Source: Acinetobacter sp. ANC 3929 (GTDB taxonomy: Bacteria; Pseudomonadota; Gammaproteobacteria; Pseudomonadales; Moraxellaceae). From it: a stretch of DNA of 64,000 nt. The notes beneath the pieces were generated by a model. The model was not told where the DNA came from. It searched no databases and saw only the letters and a program-made list of their open reading frames with translations. The stretch covers positions 248,001 through 312,000 of the forward strand of contig NZ_KB850002.1 in the NCBI RefSeq assembly GCF_000369405.1. The letters are read 5' to 3'. How positions within the stretch are numbered: the first letter of the stretch is position 1; each line of letters begins with the position of its first letter. Positions 16,030 to 23,392 of the stretch are shown here, piece by piece. The translations under genes were made by a program, and so were the position numbers.

Positions 16030-17502
16030 CTAGCGTGTTGGCTTTTTAGTGTCCTGTTGCGCTTTCAACTGATCTTGGAGTTCGGCAAGCCGAGCATTTA
16101 GCAGGTGAATACGTTGTTCCTTCTGACGTAGTGCCAATTCTAACTGTGTTACGTTTCTTTGTAATGTAACGGTTTTTTCTCGTGCTGTCATAACTTTTAA
16201 TGATAAATCGGCACTGGTTTTTTGCTGTAATGTGTCTTTTTTGGCACTTCCAGTACTGGAATCTTGATTACTTTCTGCGACTAAAGACATTTCAGCTTGT
16301 TGTAAACGATATTTGGCTTTTCCTGCTGCTGGACCTTGTGTTTGTGCTGCAATTTGATTGGCACTCTTATTCTGCTGCGTTGTTGTTGCAGCAAGATTAA
16401 AGTTTAAATTTGAGCCCTGTCTAAGACGATTGGCATTACCCCCAATAAAAGCATGCTCATTTTGTGCTTTGATTTGATTCATGACTTTGGAGACAGGTTG
16501 ATGAGTTTGCCCTGCAATGCGTTGTGCAATACTCCATAACGACTCATTGCGTTGGACTGTATGTTTTTGGTTGTTTTCATTATTCGGAGTTGATGCTGGG
16601 CTTGTTGGGGCTTTTTTCTTGGCAGATTGAATAGTTTCTTTAACCTGATTTTGTGCTTTATCTTTTTCTTTTAATGCGACTGTTTTTAAATCCGTAGTTT
16701 TTAATTCAGTATCAAGCGCTTCGCTGCTCTTGGTCGCTGTTGGCGGCAGAGTTGCTTGAGTTGTTTCTTGTTTCAGTGGTGCTGTTGCTGGCTGAGGTTT
16801 GGTTTGTTCTGCAACAGGTGTGGTTGGCTGTGGTGTAGCTGTTGCGGTCGCCATTGTTCCTGCTTTAACTGTTGAAGCAATCGGAATAGCACTGGTATTT
16901 GCAGTTGTTGTGACTGCTGGCTTTGATGTCTCTAATATAGGTGGAAGAGCAAAAGGTGCGTTGAGGAGTTTTTCTTGTTTTAAGCCCTGAGGTTGTGGAG
17001 TTGTATTTGCAACATTAAATCGTGTACTTTCTGGTAAGTTTAAAGCAATGTCTTTTTCACTCACAATAAACTTAGGTGTCAGTGATTTTTCATTTGCATT
17101 TTTAACTGAAGGTATTTTTGCGATCTGACGCATTGGCTGGCGAATATGCTTTAAATGAGATGCACCGCCTTCCTGAATTTTTAAAATAATATTCAGCTCC
17201 GCATCGGTCATTGGGCGTGATGAAGTGATCACAATCACACCTTCACCTTGATTATTGCGGCGCGTAAAAAAATTAAGACTGGAAGGAGGCTGATGCGCAG
17301 CGCCTATCATTAATAAATCTTCTGGAGTTGCCAAACTGACATCTAATTTCGAGTTGGCATCCGCTTGGTGGAAACTCATTTCTGCATAGAGTAACTCACC
17401 AGGCGCAGATTGGATTTGTACTGGATCAAGTGTAATCGCATAAAGATGTTGCGAAGAAAATATGGCTAAAATGGCAATTTTTAATTTGTTATAAACAGTC
17501 AT
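16030..17502 (-). CDS. FimV/HubP N-terminal half: secreted LysM protein
   Basis: A 490-residue protein. It has a signal peptide (to about residue 22), then the FimV N-terminal beta domain (GELLYAEMSFHQAD, then VIVITSSRPMTDAELNIIL near 93-112), a Pro/Thr/Ala-rich linker, a LysM domain (VQRNESLWSIAQRIAG near 321, then NAFIGGN-like ANRLRQGSNLNF) for peptidoglycan binding, and a C-terminal coiled coil (MTAREKTVTLQRNVTQLELA to the end). In Pseudomonas all this is the periplasmic half of one FimV chain. Here it ends before a membrane anchor, and the next gene supplies the anchor and cytoplasmic part. It sits downstream of asd, the conserved location of fimV. Confidence 0.82.
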   Translation of the reverse strand: MTVYNKLKIAILAIFSSQHLYAITLDPVQIQSAPGELLYAEMSFHQADANSKLDVSLATPEDLLMIGAAHQPPSSLNFFTRRNNQGEGVIVITSSRPMTDAELNIILKIQEGGASHLKHIRQPMRQIAKIPSVKNANEKSLTPKFIVSEKDIALNLPESTRFNVANTTPQPQGLKQEKLLNAPFALPPILETSKPAVTTTANTSAIPIASTVKAGTMATATATPQPTTPVAEQTKPQPATAPLKQETTQATLPPTATKSSEALDTELKTTDLKTVALKEKDKAQNQVKETIQSAKKKAPTSPASTPNNENNQKHTVQRNESLWSIAQRIAGQTHQPVSKVMNQIKAQNEHAFIGGNANRLRQGSNLNFNLAATTTQQNKSANQIAAQTQGPAAGKAKYRLQQAEMSLVAESNQDSSTGSAKKDTLQQKTSADLSLKVMTAREKTVTLQRNVTQLELALRQKEQRIHLLNARLAELQDQLKAQQDTKKPTR

Positions 17503-17594
17503 CTCGATCCATGAAAAAGTGATGTTATAGTCAGGAAAAAGTATACATTACCGTGATGTAAATGAATTGTAAATTAATCATCTTTCATCGCAAT

Positions 17595-17624
17595 AAAAAA
17601 GCCGATCAAATGTGATCGGCTTTT
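17595..17624 (-). terminator. Terminator after asd
   Basis: AAAAGCCGATCA-AATG-TGATCGGCTTTT hairpin with flanking A and T runs, 20 bp beyond the asd stop. Confidence 0.85.
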
Positions 17625-17643
17625 GATTTTTAGACATTTTTGC

Positions 17644-18762
17644 TTAAGCGTTCTTATATTCCACCAAGATGCGAAGCATACGGCGTAATGGCTCAGCAGC
17701 ACCCCAAAGCAGTTGATCACCGACAGTGAATGCACCAAGATATTCTTTACCCATATTGAGCTTGCGTAAACGACCAACAGGAACAGTTAAAGTACCTGTC
17801 ACCGCAACAGGAGTAAGATCAGTCATAGATGCTTCACGAGTATTCGGCACTACTTTTGCCCATTGGCTAGAGTTACGAATCATGTCCTCGATTTCATCAA
17901 GCGGCACATCTTTTTTCAATTTCAATGTAATTGCTTGGGAATGGCAGCGCATTGCACCAATACGGACACAGTGACCATCAATTGGAACGATTTGTTGATT
18001 GCCCAAGATCTTGTTGGTTTCAACCTGACCTTTCCACTCTTCTTTCGACTGACCGCTTTCGAGCTGTTTATCGATATAAGGAATCAAAGAACCAGCCAAT
18101 GGCACGCCAAAGTTTGTTTTCGGGAAGCCTTCACCACGTTGCAAGTCCGCAATTTGACGGTCAATATCAAGAATTGCAGATTTAGGATCATCCAATAACG
18201 TTTTGGTATTGTTATACAAATAACCCATGCCCGTGATCAGTTCACGCATGTTCTGTGCGCCTGCACCAGATGCTGCCTGATAGGTCATAGAGGTCGCCCA
18301 TTCCACTAAATTGTTTTGGAACAGTGAACCTAATCCCATCAACATTAATGAAACGGTACAGTTACCGCCAACAAAGGTTTTAGTACCGTTGACTAAACCA
18401 TCTTTGATCACATTTAAGTTGACTGGATCAAGTACGATAATGGCATCATCAGCCATACGCAGAGTCGATGCTGCATCAATCCAGTAACCATCCCAGCCTT
18501 CGGCTTTAAGTTTTGGGAAAACTTCAGAGGTATAATCACCACCTTGACAGGTTAAAATGACATCCATTTGCTTCAGACTGTTAATGTCCGTTGCATCCAT
18601 AAGTGCTGGGGCAGTCTTACCACCAAATACAGGTGCTTCACCACCTGCATTACTGGTAGAAAAATAGAATGGTTCGATATGAGCAAAATCATTCTCTTCA
18701 ACCATACGTTGCATGAGGACAGAACCAACCATCCCACGCCAACCGACCAGACCTACTTTCAT
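17644..18762 (-). CDS. asd: Aspartate-semialdehyde dehydrogenase
   Basis: A 372-residue enzyme that reduces aspartyl phosphate to aspartate semialdehyde, the branch point to lysine, diaminopimelate, threonine and methionine. NADP-binding VGLVGWRGMVGSVL is at the N-terminus and the catalytic cysteine is in FVGGNCTVSLMLMG. The length and sequence fit the Gram-negative type. The frame extends 23 codons upstream, but MKVGLVGWRG at 18762 has GAGG just before it and matches homologues. It is followed by the fimV genes, as in Pseudomonas. Confidence 0.96.
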   Translation of the reverse strand: MKVGLVGWRGMVGSVLMQRMVEENDFAHIEPFYFSTSNAGGEAPVFGGKTAPALMDATDINSLKQMDVILTCQGGDYTSEVFPKLKAEGWDGYWIDAASTLRMADDAIIVLDPVNLNVIKDGLVNGTKTFVGGNCTVSLMLMGLGSLFQNNLVEWATSMTYQAASGAGAQNMRELITGMGYLYNNTKTLLDDPKSAILDIDRQIADLQRGEGFPKTNFGVPLAGSLIPYIDKQLESGQSKEEWKGQVETNKILGNQQIVPIDGHCVRIGAMRCHSQAITLKLKKDVPLDEIEDMIRNSSQWAKVVPNTREASMTDLTPVAVTGTLTVPVGRLRKLNMGKEYLGAFTVGDQLLWGAAEPLRRMLRILVEYKNA

Positions 18763-18944
18763 GTCATTGTGCCTCGGTATGTAAAAAATTTTAAAGGGGT
18801 TTGAGTGTATCAAAAGTGCCCACAACTGCAAGCTTTACAGAAATAAAACAGTGCATTTATTGAGTGGAATAACTTGTTTATATTAGATAGAAAATTGATA
18901 AAGCGGCAACTTTATTGTAAATCTATGCTACGCCTAAGAGAAAA

Positions 18945-20075
18945 ATGAACATGATATGGATTCAGATTTGCGCAGCACTGGTAATATGGCTTTCTTTTTG
19001 GTCTTTGATTCCCAGAGATGAATGGTGGATTCGGGGTGCTGATTTTCCTAGATTGCAGATTTTAGCATTGGGGATCATTACGCTTGTTGCGATGTTGTTT
19101 GGTCTATCTGATTGGACTTTAAGTACAGAGCTACTTTTCCTGGGGTTGGTGGCTGCAGTTGCTTATCAATTAAAAATGATTTTGCCCTATACCCCGTTGT
19201 GGCGAAAACAGGTCCAGAAAGTGAAAAAGGCACAAGCCAATCCTGAGCAACAGATTTCCTTATTGGTTGCCAATGTACTGACACCAAATCATAAATATCA
19301 TCTGTTAATCGAGCAGATCAAGACTTTAAAACCTGATCTTGTACTCACACTTGAATCCAATACAGCTTGGCAGCAAGCATTGAGTCAGATTGAACAGGAT
19401 TATCCATTTCGCGTGCCTGTTCCTTTAGAAAATCTATATGGGATGCATCTGTATAGCCGTTTACCTTTAAACAATACTGAGGTTAAATTCATCTTAAGTG
19501 ATGAAATTCCCTCTATTCATACATGTTTGACTTTGGAGTCGGGTGTACAGGTTCAGTTGTACTGCTTGCACCCAAAACCACCAAGTCCAACCGAGGCGAA
19601 AGATTCCACATTAAGAGATGCAGAATTGTTAATTGTGGGGGATCAAATTAAAGATCTAGATCAGAGCTGCATTGTGATGGGCGATTTGAATGATGTGGCT
19701 TGGTCGAGAACAACGCGTTTATTTCAGCGGATTAGTGGCTTACTTGATCCGCGGGTGGGACGCTATTTTATGAATACCTTCCATGCGGATTATCCTTTAT
19801 TAAGATGGTCACTGGATCATATCTTTCATAGTACTGATTTTGGTTTAGTCGAAATGAAACGCTTATCTCATATCGGTTCAGATCATTTTCCTGTTTATGT
19901 AGTATTGCAAACAGGGCGTGTTTTCGAGCAACAGCAACAAGCTCTAGAGCAGACGGCTGAGGATGAGCAGGATGCGCAAGACGCGATACAAGAGGGAATA
20001 GAAAAGGCTGAAAAAGAAGAGAAAAAAGTAGTCGATCCTTTAGCACAACCGCATAAGCAGCAGATGCAAAGTTAA
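18945..20075 (+). CDS. Endonuclease/exonuclease/phosphatase-fold membrane protein
   Basis: A 376-residue protein. Residues about 3-20, 38-55 and 62-83 are three hydrophobic segments, so the catalytic domain is membrane-tethered. The rest is an EEP (DNase I-like) domain: LVANVLTPNHKY, the ESNTAWQQAL acidic block, IVMGDLNDVAWS with the conserved GDLND, and the C-terminal GSDHFPVYV. These match family members that hydrolyse phosphodiesters or phosphomonoesters; the substrate is unknown. The last 55 residues are a Glu/Gln-rich charged tail. AAGAG lies upstream of the ATG. A candidate regulatory RNA begins 125 bp after its stop. Confidence 0.85.
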   Translation: MNMIWIQICAALVIWLSFWSLIPRDEWWIRGADFPRLQILALGIITLVAMLFGLSDWTLSTELLFLGLVAAVAYQLKMILPYTPLWRKQVQKVKKAQANPEQQISLLVANVLTPNHKYHLLIEQIKTLKPDLVLTLESNTAWQQALSQIEQDYPFRVPVPLENLYGMHLYSRLPLNNTEVKFILSDEIPSIHTCLTLESGVQVQLYCLHPKPPSPTEAKDSTLRDAELLIVGDQIKDLDQSCIVMGDLNDVAWSRTTRLFQRISGLLDPRVGRYFMNTFHADYPLLRWSLDHIFHSTDFGLVEMKRLSHIGSDHFPVYVVLQTGRVFEQQQQALEQTAEDEQDAQDAIQEGIEKAEKEEKKVVDPLAQPHKQQMQS

Positions 20076-20124
20076 TCAAATTTGATCGGGTTGATGAGAG
20101 GTGATTTTAAAGTTTCACTAATCA

Positions 20125-20144
20125 ATGTACGTTATTTCGTACAT
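20125..20144 (+). promoter_or_regulatory. GacA-box-like palindrome upstream of candidate RNA
   Basis: ATGTACG-TTATTT-CGTACAT is a perfect 7-bp inverted repeat with 6-bp spacing. The core TGTACG-N6-CGTACA differs by one base per arm from the Pseudomonas GacA upstream activating sequence TGTAAG-N6-CTTACA. Its centre is about 65 bp before the predicted RNA start, a fitting distance for activator-dependent rsm promoters. Confidence 0.6.
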
Positions 20145-20187
20145 AGATTTAAGTCTGCAACGCATAGTGCATCATCGGCAAAAGGTT

Positions 20188-20193
20188 TATTCT
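20188..20193 (+). promoter_or_regulatory. -10-like element for candidate RNA
   Basis: TATTCT, a plausible -10 (TAAATA three bases on is an alternative). No good -35 is visible, consistent with activator dependence. Confidence 0.4.
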
Positions 20194-20199
20194 AAATAC

Positions 20200-20370
20200 A
20201 TCAGCACAGGGAAGCAGGAATGGAATTCCGATTACGGATAGCGACGCTGAGATGGAAAAGTCATCATGGATATGATGCATGCGATGGACGCAGGATAATA
20301 AGAATATTGTGAAAGCACAACCTCATTTACCCGAGTTTTGCAGGATGCAGAACTCGGGTTTTAATTTTTT
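20200..20370 (+). ncRNA. Candidate CsrA/RsmA-sequestering small RNA (RsmX/Y/Z or CsrB-like)
   Basis: About 170 nt with nine GGA motifs between 20210 and 20345 (first bases at 20210, 20217, 20222, 20236, 20254, 20268, 20286, 20293, 20343), each in A-GGA or A-N-GGA context; a random stretch of this composition would hold about two. Three lie in hairpin loops: GGAAT-GGA-ATTCC (20217-20229), CATCAT-GGAT-ATGATG (20262-20277) and TGCG-ATGGA-CGCA (20280-20292). A fourth is the triloop of the terminator, in CAGGATG, the CsrB repeat consensus. In Pseudomonas and enterics such RNAs titrate the translational regulator RsmA/CsrA under GacS/GacA control. The T-run orientation shows transcription on the plus strand. 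The 5' end is an estimate. Confidence 0.72.
20329..20370 (+). terminator. Terminator of candidate RNA, GGA triloop
   Basis: Fourteen-base-pair stem (ACCCGAGTTTTGCA with AACTCGGGT side, one G-U pair) closing the triloop GGA at 20343-20345, followed by TTTAATTTTTT. On the minus strand there is no T-run after it, so it terminates plus-strand RNA only. Confidence 0.85.
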
Positions 20371-20385
20371 AATATCAGTCAATAT

Positions 20386-21096
20386 TTAATCTGCTGTATC
20401 ACCACTTGGGATTTCAGGGACGCTTTCTGTTGGCTCTTCTGTTCCAATCACTTTTGGAACACGACGTTTATGAATAGGAACGACCATCTTCGCAGCCTCA
20501 CATTTTTTCCATGCTGTATCTGCCTTTGGTAGTTCTGTCTGGTAAAAAGCGTTGTAACTGACGATGAATGGAAGTTCGGTTTCTGCAAAGGTTAAGTTCA
20601 GCTCATAAGTACGTGTTTCATATGGGCGAAGAACTTGCAGTTCATCTTGATCGGCACCACATCTTAATGGTTGAGAAAAGGCCATGGGGGTTTGGTCAAG
20701 CTGAAATTCAATTGGGCTGCATAGTGGAACCAGTTGATATACATAATTGGGTGTGGTGTTCTTAATCTCAATTTGTAAGGGTGTGATGTTAATCTGCTGA
20801 ACACGACCGATTGGTAAAGCTTGTTTGGTTTCCCAGTCGATAAAGCGCATGTTACGTTGTATGCCCATGCAGGTGTCTTGGGTTTCCTGTGGAATAGCAA
20901 CTACATATTCATAGACTTCATCTTTATCACCAGTAGACGGGTTTGAAATTCCCCCAGTGTCACCACCAGGAAGGGGCTTCTGGGTACCAGATCCACTTCC
21001 GCCAAGACTGACATTGGCGACAGAAAAGTTCTCTCCACAAGCAGTTAAGCTAACTAAAGGGATTAGAGTAACAAAGGGCAGCAGTAAGCTTCTCAT
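20386..21096 (-). CDS. Predicted lipoprotein paired with DUF6502 gene
   Basis: A 236-residue protein with signal peptide and lipobox LTAC (C20), then a Gly/Ser/Pro-rich linker (about 27-60) and a beta-rich domain with cysteines in DTCMGIQRNMRF, PLCSPIEF, LRCGADQ and WKKCEAA. The even number of spaced cysteines suggests disulphides in the periplasm. I recognise no family. It starts 2 bp after the stop of the DUF6502 gene, so the two are almost certainly cotranscribed and probably act together. Its C-terminal tail is Glu/Pro-rich. Confidence 0.7.
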   Translation of the reverse strand: MRSLLLPFVTLIPLVSLTACGENFSVANVSLGGSGSGTQKPLPGGDTGGISNPSTGDKDEVYEYVVAIPQETQDTCMGIQRNMRFIDWETKQALPIGRVQQINITPLQIEIKNTTPNYVYQLVPLCSPIEFQLDQTPMAFSQPLRCGADQDELQVLRPYETRTYELNLTFAETELPFIVSYNAFYQTELPKADTAWKKCEAAKMVVPIHKRRVPKVIGTEEPTESVPEIPSGDTAD

Positions 21097-21098
21097 TT

Positions 21099-21980
21099 TT
21101 ATTTATCCTTAAAAATATAAGGCACTTGTAGTTTTATCTGACTATCGTATTGGTAAACGCCAAATCGAAATTGATAATGTGCATCATCTTTTTCTTGGTC
21201 TTGTTCACAATGCTGGATCGCGGCATTTAAGAGTTGTTTTGCCATGTCTTGCCAAAGTTCGATACTTAACTGTCGAAGTGCTTCAACCGATTGGGCGGTT
21301 AATTTCTCCGCATGTACGGCTTGTTCGAGATGCGTAAAGGGTTTTTCACTAATAAAGTTATCAATTCCTGCGGCCAAATGATCACTGAGATTGGCTGAAA
21401 ACAGGGTTTTACTTTCTTGCATTTGGTTATTGGGGGTAAAGCTATTTTGTTGCAGAATGACATTTTGCCCAGTTTGTTCAACGACACCCAAACGCTGTAA
21501 TTCAAACAAGATTGAACGTGGATGTTTCTCTGTTGAAATATGCCTGACCAGTGATTCAAAGCTATTTTCCTCACCTGAAACAGGAATTTGATGAGGCAGA
21601 TCAAGTGCGATCCAACGCGCAATAACGCGTGCAGGCACGCTGATGGCAAAATTGGGTGTTTCAGTTTCATTCTGATGGGTCTGCTGTCTAAAAGCACTGA
21701 CATCTTTGCGATGTAGACCTGACAATAAACTGACGGCCGAATCGGTTTTGTTTTGTTGAATTCGATCTAGTTCTGCGAGTGCTTGCGCATAAAAAATTGG
21801 CTTTAAGGCAGCAACGAAATCAGTATAGCCCACACCAGAATGAATCAACCAACGTGCAATATGCTGCATCATTGGAAAGATACTTTCCAATGTCGTTTCC
21901 GCATCTTGTGGAATCACGCCTTGTAGATTAAGCCCAGATTGTTCGTTGCTTATCTTGACTCGTTCTGTTGGTTTTACCAT
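21099..21980 (-). CDS. DUF6502 family protein
   Basis: A 293-residue cytoplasmic protein with features of DUF6502: ARWLIHSGVGYTDFVAALKP near residue 41, VSLLSGLHRKDVSAFR near 83 (helix-turn-helix-like) and VIARWIALDLP near 117, followed by a charged C-terminal helical part. The family has no established function that I know; the HTH-like block suggests nucleic-acid binding. It is translationally close to the downstream lipoprotein gene (2-bp gap). In other bacteria DUF6502 genes often precede a gene for an exported protein, which fits. The start at 21980 is the first ATG. Confidence 0.75.
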   Translation of the reverse strand: MVKPTERVKISNEQSGLNLQGVIPQDAETTLESIFPMMQHIARWLIHSGVGYTDFVAALKPIFYAQALAELDRIQQNKTDSAVSLLSGLHRKDVSAFRQQTHQNETETPNFAISVPARVIARWIALDLPHQIPVSGEENSFESLVRHISTEKHPRSILFELQRLGVVEQTGQNVILQQNSFTPNNQMQESKTLFSANLSDHLAAGIDNFISEKPFTHLEQAVHAEKLTAQSVEALRQLSIELWQDMAKQLLNAAIQHCEQDQEKDDAHYQFRFGVYQYDSQIKLQVPYIFKDK

Positions 21981-22016
21981 TCAATCACCTTAACAATAGA
22001 TTCGATATAAATTACT

Positions 22017-23258
22017 TTAAGCATAAGTTGGGGAGGGAAATGATTCTGCCCCGCTATTGTCGATATTAAAATGAGTGAAAGAGACACTCATGGAAATATC
22101 TAAACTCTCAACACAATGCCACCAGCCGAGAGGAATAAATAAAGCTTCACCCTCATTGAGAATGCATTCGAGTTTACTGCTTTGAGCAAAGTCTGGAAAT
22201 GATTCGAGCACATTGGGGTGATGGGGATCCGAGATTTTACTAAATACTGCAACATCATTATAGAGATGCGGGGTTTGTAGCGCAGGAATCAGTGTTACTT
22301 TTTTCCGACCATAAATTTGTACTAGAACGTTGTTGGTCAGATCATGGTGCAATGGGGTAAATGCGCCTTTCGGCCCGAACCAAATAAAACTACGGTCATA
22401 TACCTGCGTATGGTCGGTATAACCATGAAAGTGATCAATATCCTGAAATAATGCGGCCAAACTGGACTGACTGGCTTTGGCATTATTTGCCGTCATATAA
22501 AAATTATTGGAATGTTGAGTCTGTTCGATTAAATCGACGAAATCACTCATCCGCATTTGAGTTTTATGTTGAGTCGAGTTGCGTTCAAATAGGGGATCTT
22601 GCTCACGATTGAATTGCACTTCAATCTCTTGAGTACCTACGGTTTGCTTGAAATATTGGGGTGACCATTTTTGCAGAGCTGGCCAATGTTGGACTGAATT
22701 GGTCAAAATCACAGGTAAATTTCGACTGTAATAATGCTGAATAAAATCGGAAAAAGTGGGTTTTGCAATACGACTGATCTGTTGATATTCAGGATTTAAA
22801 CGAGCAAAGCGATCTAATGTATGCAGCAACCAATTACGCTTTTTAACTAAAAAATGCTGTTCTTGAGCAATTTGAAAATAAGGATGTTGTTTTAATTGTA
22901 CAAATTCAAAAGCAATATCAATTTCGCTCAATCCCTGTTGCTGCAAGGATTGATAAATATAAGCTTTATGAGATCCATCTAAAACCGCCAGCGCTAACCA
23001 TTTTTTTTGTTGGGTATTCAAAGCGCTGCTGAGCTGAGCCTGTTTTTCTGTTGCACTGTCTTCGAGATCACGATAATGCTGCTCATCGATTTGTATGTGA
23101 GTAGAAAACTCTTTATTGAGATCAATCAATCCTTCACGCAATAGAATATTGGTCAACTCGATCGGAGCGCAGCCTCGCTCTAGGTTTTCTTCTAGCCATA
23201 GCTGCCATTCCAGCGGTAAGGCACTGAACTGTCTAGCTAAATTCTCTTGCATATCCAT
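22017..23258 (-). CDS. Cupin-like (JmjC/cupin_8) oxygenase-type protein
   Basis: A 413-residue protein. The N-terminal half is helical (about 1-160). The C-terminal half is a cupin_8/JmjC-type beta barrel: NLPVILTNSVQHWPALQKWS near 180, the iron-ligand pair in PLHHDLTNNVLVQIYG near 300 (HxD) and a third histidine in IPLGWWHCVESL near 380. The HxD...H triad and the YGRKKVTLIP strand are typical of 2-oxoglutarate/Fe(II) hydroxylases acting on protein side chains. The substrate is unknown. Two in-frame ATGs lie at 23258 and 23252. Divergent from the (Thr-Pro)-repeat lipoprotein. Confidence 0.82.
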   Translation of the reverse strand: MDMQENLARQFSALPLEWQLWLEENLERGCAPIELTNILLREGLIDLNKEFSTHIQIDEQHYRDLEDSATEKQAQLSSALNTQQKKWLALAVLDGSHKAYIYQSLQQQGLSEIDIAFEFVQLKQHPYFQIAQEQHFLVKKRNWLLHTLDRFARLNPEYQQISRIAKPTFSDFIQHYYSRNLPVILTNSVQHWPALQKWSPQYFKQTVGTQEIEVQFNREQDPLFERNSTQHKTQMRMSDFVDLIEQTQHSNNFYMTANNAKASQSSLAALFQDIDHFHGYTDHTQVYDRSFIWFGPKGAFTPLHHDLTNNVLVQIYGRKKVTLIPALQTPHLYNDVAVFSKISDPHHPNVLESFPDFAQSSKLECILNEGEALFIPLGWWHCVESLDISMSVSFTHFNIDNSGAESFPSPTYA

Positions 23259-23392
23259 ACATTTGAACCATCAATAAAAATGATTTTGACCTTTCGTTAT
23301 TAATTTACGCATAAACATATTTGCACTCAAGAAGAAAAGTGTTAAATTTTCACATACACAATATGTGAAAAAATCACACAGAGGGTGATACA

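Larger units (their letters stand above)
20076..20385 (+). other. Noncoding region holding a candidate Rsm/Csr-type RNA and its activation site
   Basis: A 310-bp stretch with no supportable coding gene. It contains a palindrome at 20125-20144 that resembles a GacA site, a -10-like element at 20188-20193, a GGA-rich structured segment at 20200-20328 and a strong terminator at 20329-20370. Each part is listed separately. Confidence 0.75.
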
